NCBI GenBank assembly: GCA_029266295.1 | Contig: JAQSXD010000242.1 | Coordinates: forward strand, 1 to 5,968 | DNA length: 5,968 nt | Source of the DNA: Bacillota bacterium | GTDB lineage: Bacteria; Bacillota; Clostridia; Peptostreptococcales; Anaerovoracaceae | Direction: 5' to 3' | In this document: positions 5,572 through 5,968 of the stretch, piece after piece | Layout: every line of letters begins with the position of its first letter | Numbering within the stretch: position 1 is the first letter of the stretch | Made by a program: the position numbers and the translations under genes | Notes under the pieces: generated by a model | What the model was told of the DNA's origin: nothing | Database searches by the model: none | Seen by the model: only the letters and a program-made list of their open reading frames with translations

Positions 5572-5605
5572 CGGGAATTATACAGATTTGAAAGGAAGAG
5601 TTAGA

Positions 5606-5968
5606 ATGATAAAAGATTGGCAAAGTCAATTCAACGGCAGCAGGGACTATATCGTTTCCGCTGAACTAAGAGACGCAGTGAATATTTCCATTGCGCTGAA
5701 AAAACCCCTTCTGATTAAAGGGGAACCTGGAACAGGAAAAACCATGCTTGCGGAAGCAATCGCCTCCGCCCTTGAAAAGAATTTAATTATATGGAATATC
5801 AAATCCACAACCAAGGCCCAGGACGGCCTTTACCTTTATGATACGGTTCAGCGGCTCTATGACAGTCAGTTCGGCGATGGTGATGTGAAGGATATCCGTG
5901 GCTATATTAAACTGGGTAAGCTCGGAGAAGCATTTCTTGCTGATGACCAGACGGTGCTCCTCATCGAT
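5606..5968 (+). CDS. MoxR-family AAA+ ATPase, N-terminal part (cut by window end)
   Basis: An open frame of 121 codons runs from the ATG at 5606 off the right edge. AGGA at 5593-5596 gives a ribosome binding site about 9 bases upstream. Residues 35-46 read LLIKGEPGTGKT, with the Walker A motif GEPGTGKT at 39-46. Residues 63-72 read WNIKSTTKAQ. The window stops at VLLID (117-121), which is the beginning of the Walker B motif. The spacing and the GEPGTGKTMLAEAIA context fit the MoxR group of AAA+ ATPases. Family knowledge: these work as chaperone-like ATPases, often beside a von Willebrand factor A protein, to mature or activate metal enzymes and other complexes. No such partner is visible because the sequence ends. 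It is transcribed away from the fermentation operon. The specific target is unknown. Confidence 0.88.
   Translation, partial: MIKDWQSQFNGSRDYIVSAELRDAVNISIALKKPLLIKGEPGTGKTMLAEAIASALEKNLIIWNIKSTTKAQDGLYLYDTVQRLYDSQFGDGDVKDIRGYIKLGKLGEAFLADDQTVLLID

Larger units (their letters stand above)
5397..5605. promoter_or_regulatory. Divergent regulatory region between the operon and the MoxR gene
   Basis: This 209-base gap carries start signals for both directions. Its left part is AT-rich and contains the inverted repeat at 5428-5440. Its middle contains two copies of TAGAAAAACT 20 bases apart. Its right part contains a possible promoter (5509-5538) and a leader hairpin (5552-5571) for the plus-strand gene. 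The minus-strand operon promoter must lie here, but I could not place it convincingly. The best TATATT (5416-5411) would put the transcript start inside the ribosome binding site. Confidence 0.6.

Overview
The window reads like a chromosomal piece of an anaerobic, amino-acid- or acid-fermenting Gram-positive bacterium of the Clostridia (basis: inference). The reasons are strong AGGAGG-type ribosome binding sites, compact operon spacing, moderate GC, and a gene set of CoA-transferase, acyl-CoA dehydrogenase, iron-type alcohol dehydrogenase and crotonase next to a biotin-dependent acyl-CoA carboxylase/decarboxylase subunit. The CoA-transferase resembles, as I recall that sequence, the propionate CoA-transferase of Clostridium propionicum. 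The exact genus cannot be read from the sequence.

Layout. At 2-205 (+) lies the last 67 codons of an acyl-CoA carboxyltransferase subunit. A 392-base convergent gap (206-597) follows. It holds one hairpin of unknown role (245-272) and two clear rho-independent terminators, one serving the left gene (360-399) and one serving the operon on the other strand (509-545). From 5396 down to 598 runs a four-gene minus-strand operon: acyl-CoA dehydrogenase (5396-4242), Pct-type CoA-transferase (4172-2589), iron-containing alcohol dehydrogenase (2563-1394) and enoyl-CoA hydratase (1380-598). The gaps between them are 69, 25 and 13 bases. A 209-base divergent region (5397-5605) with repeats and a hairpin separates this operon from a plus-strand MoxR-type AAA+ ATPase that starts at 5606 and is cut by the window end.

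How the operon could work together (inference). The alcohol dehydrogenase interconverts an alcohol or hydroxy acid with its aldehyde or semialdehyde. The CoA-transferase activates the acid to a CoA thioester using acetyl-CoA or propionyl-CoA. The acyl-CoA dehydrogenase-family flavoenzyme and the enoyl-CoA hydratase then act on that thioester. The set matches what an omega-hydroxyacid fermentation needs, for example the 5-hydroxyvalerate branch of 5-aminovalerate fermentation, although other short-chain acids are possible. The most notable point is that the acyl-CoA dehydrogenase has glycine at both positions where this superfamily normally carries its catalytic glutamate, so its chemistry may not be an ordinary alpha,beta-dehydrogenation.
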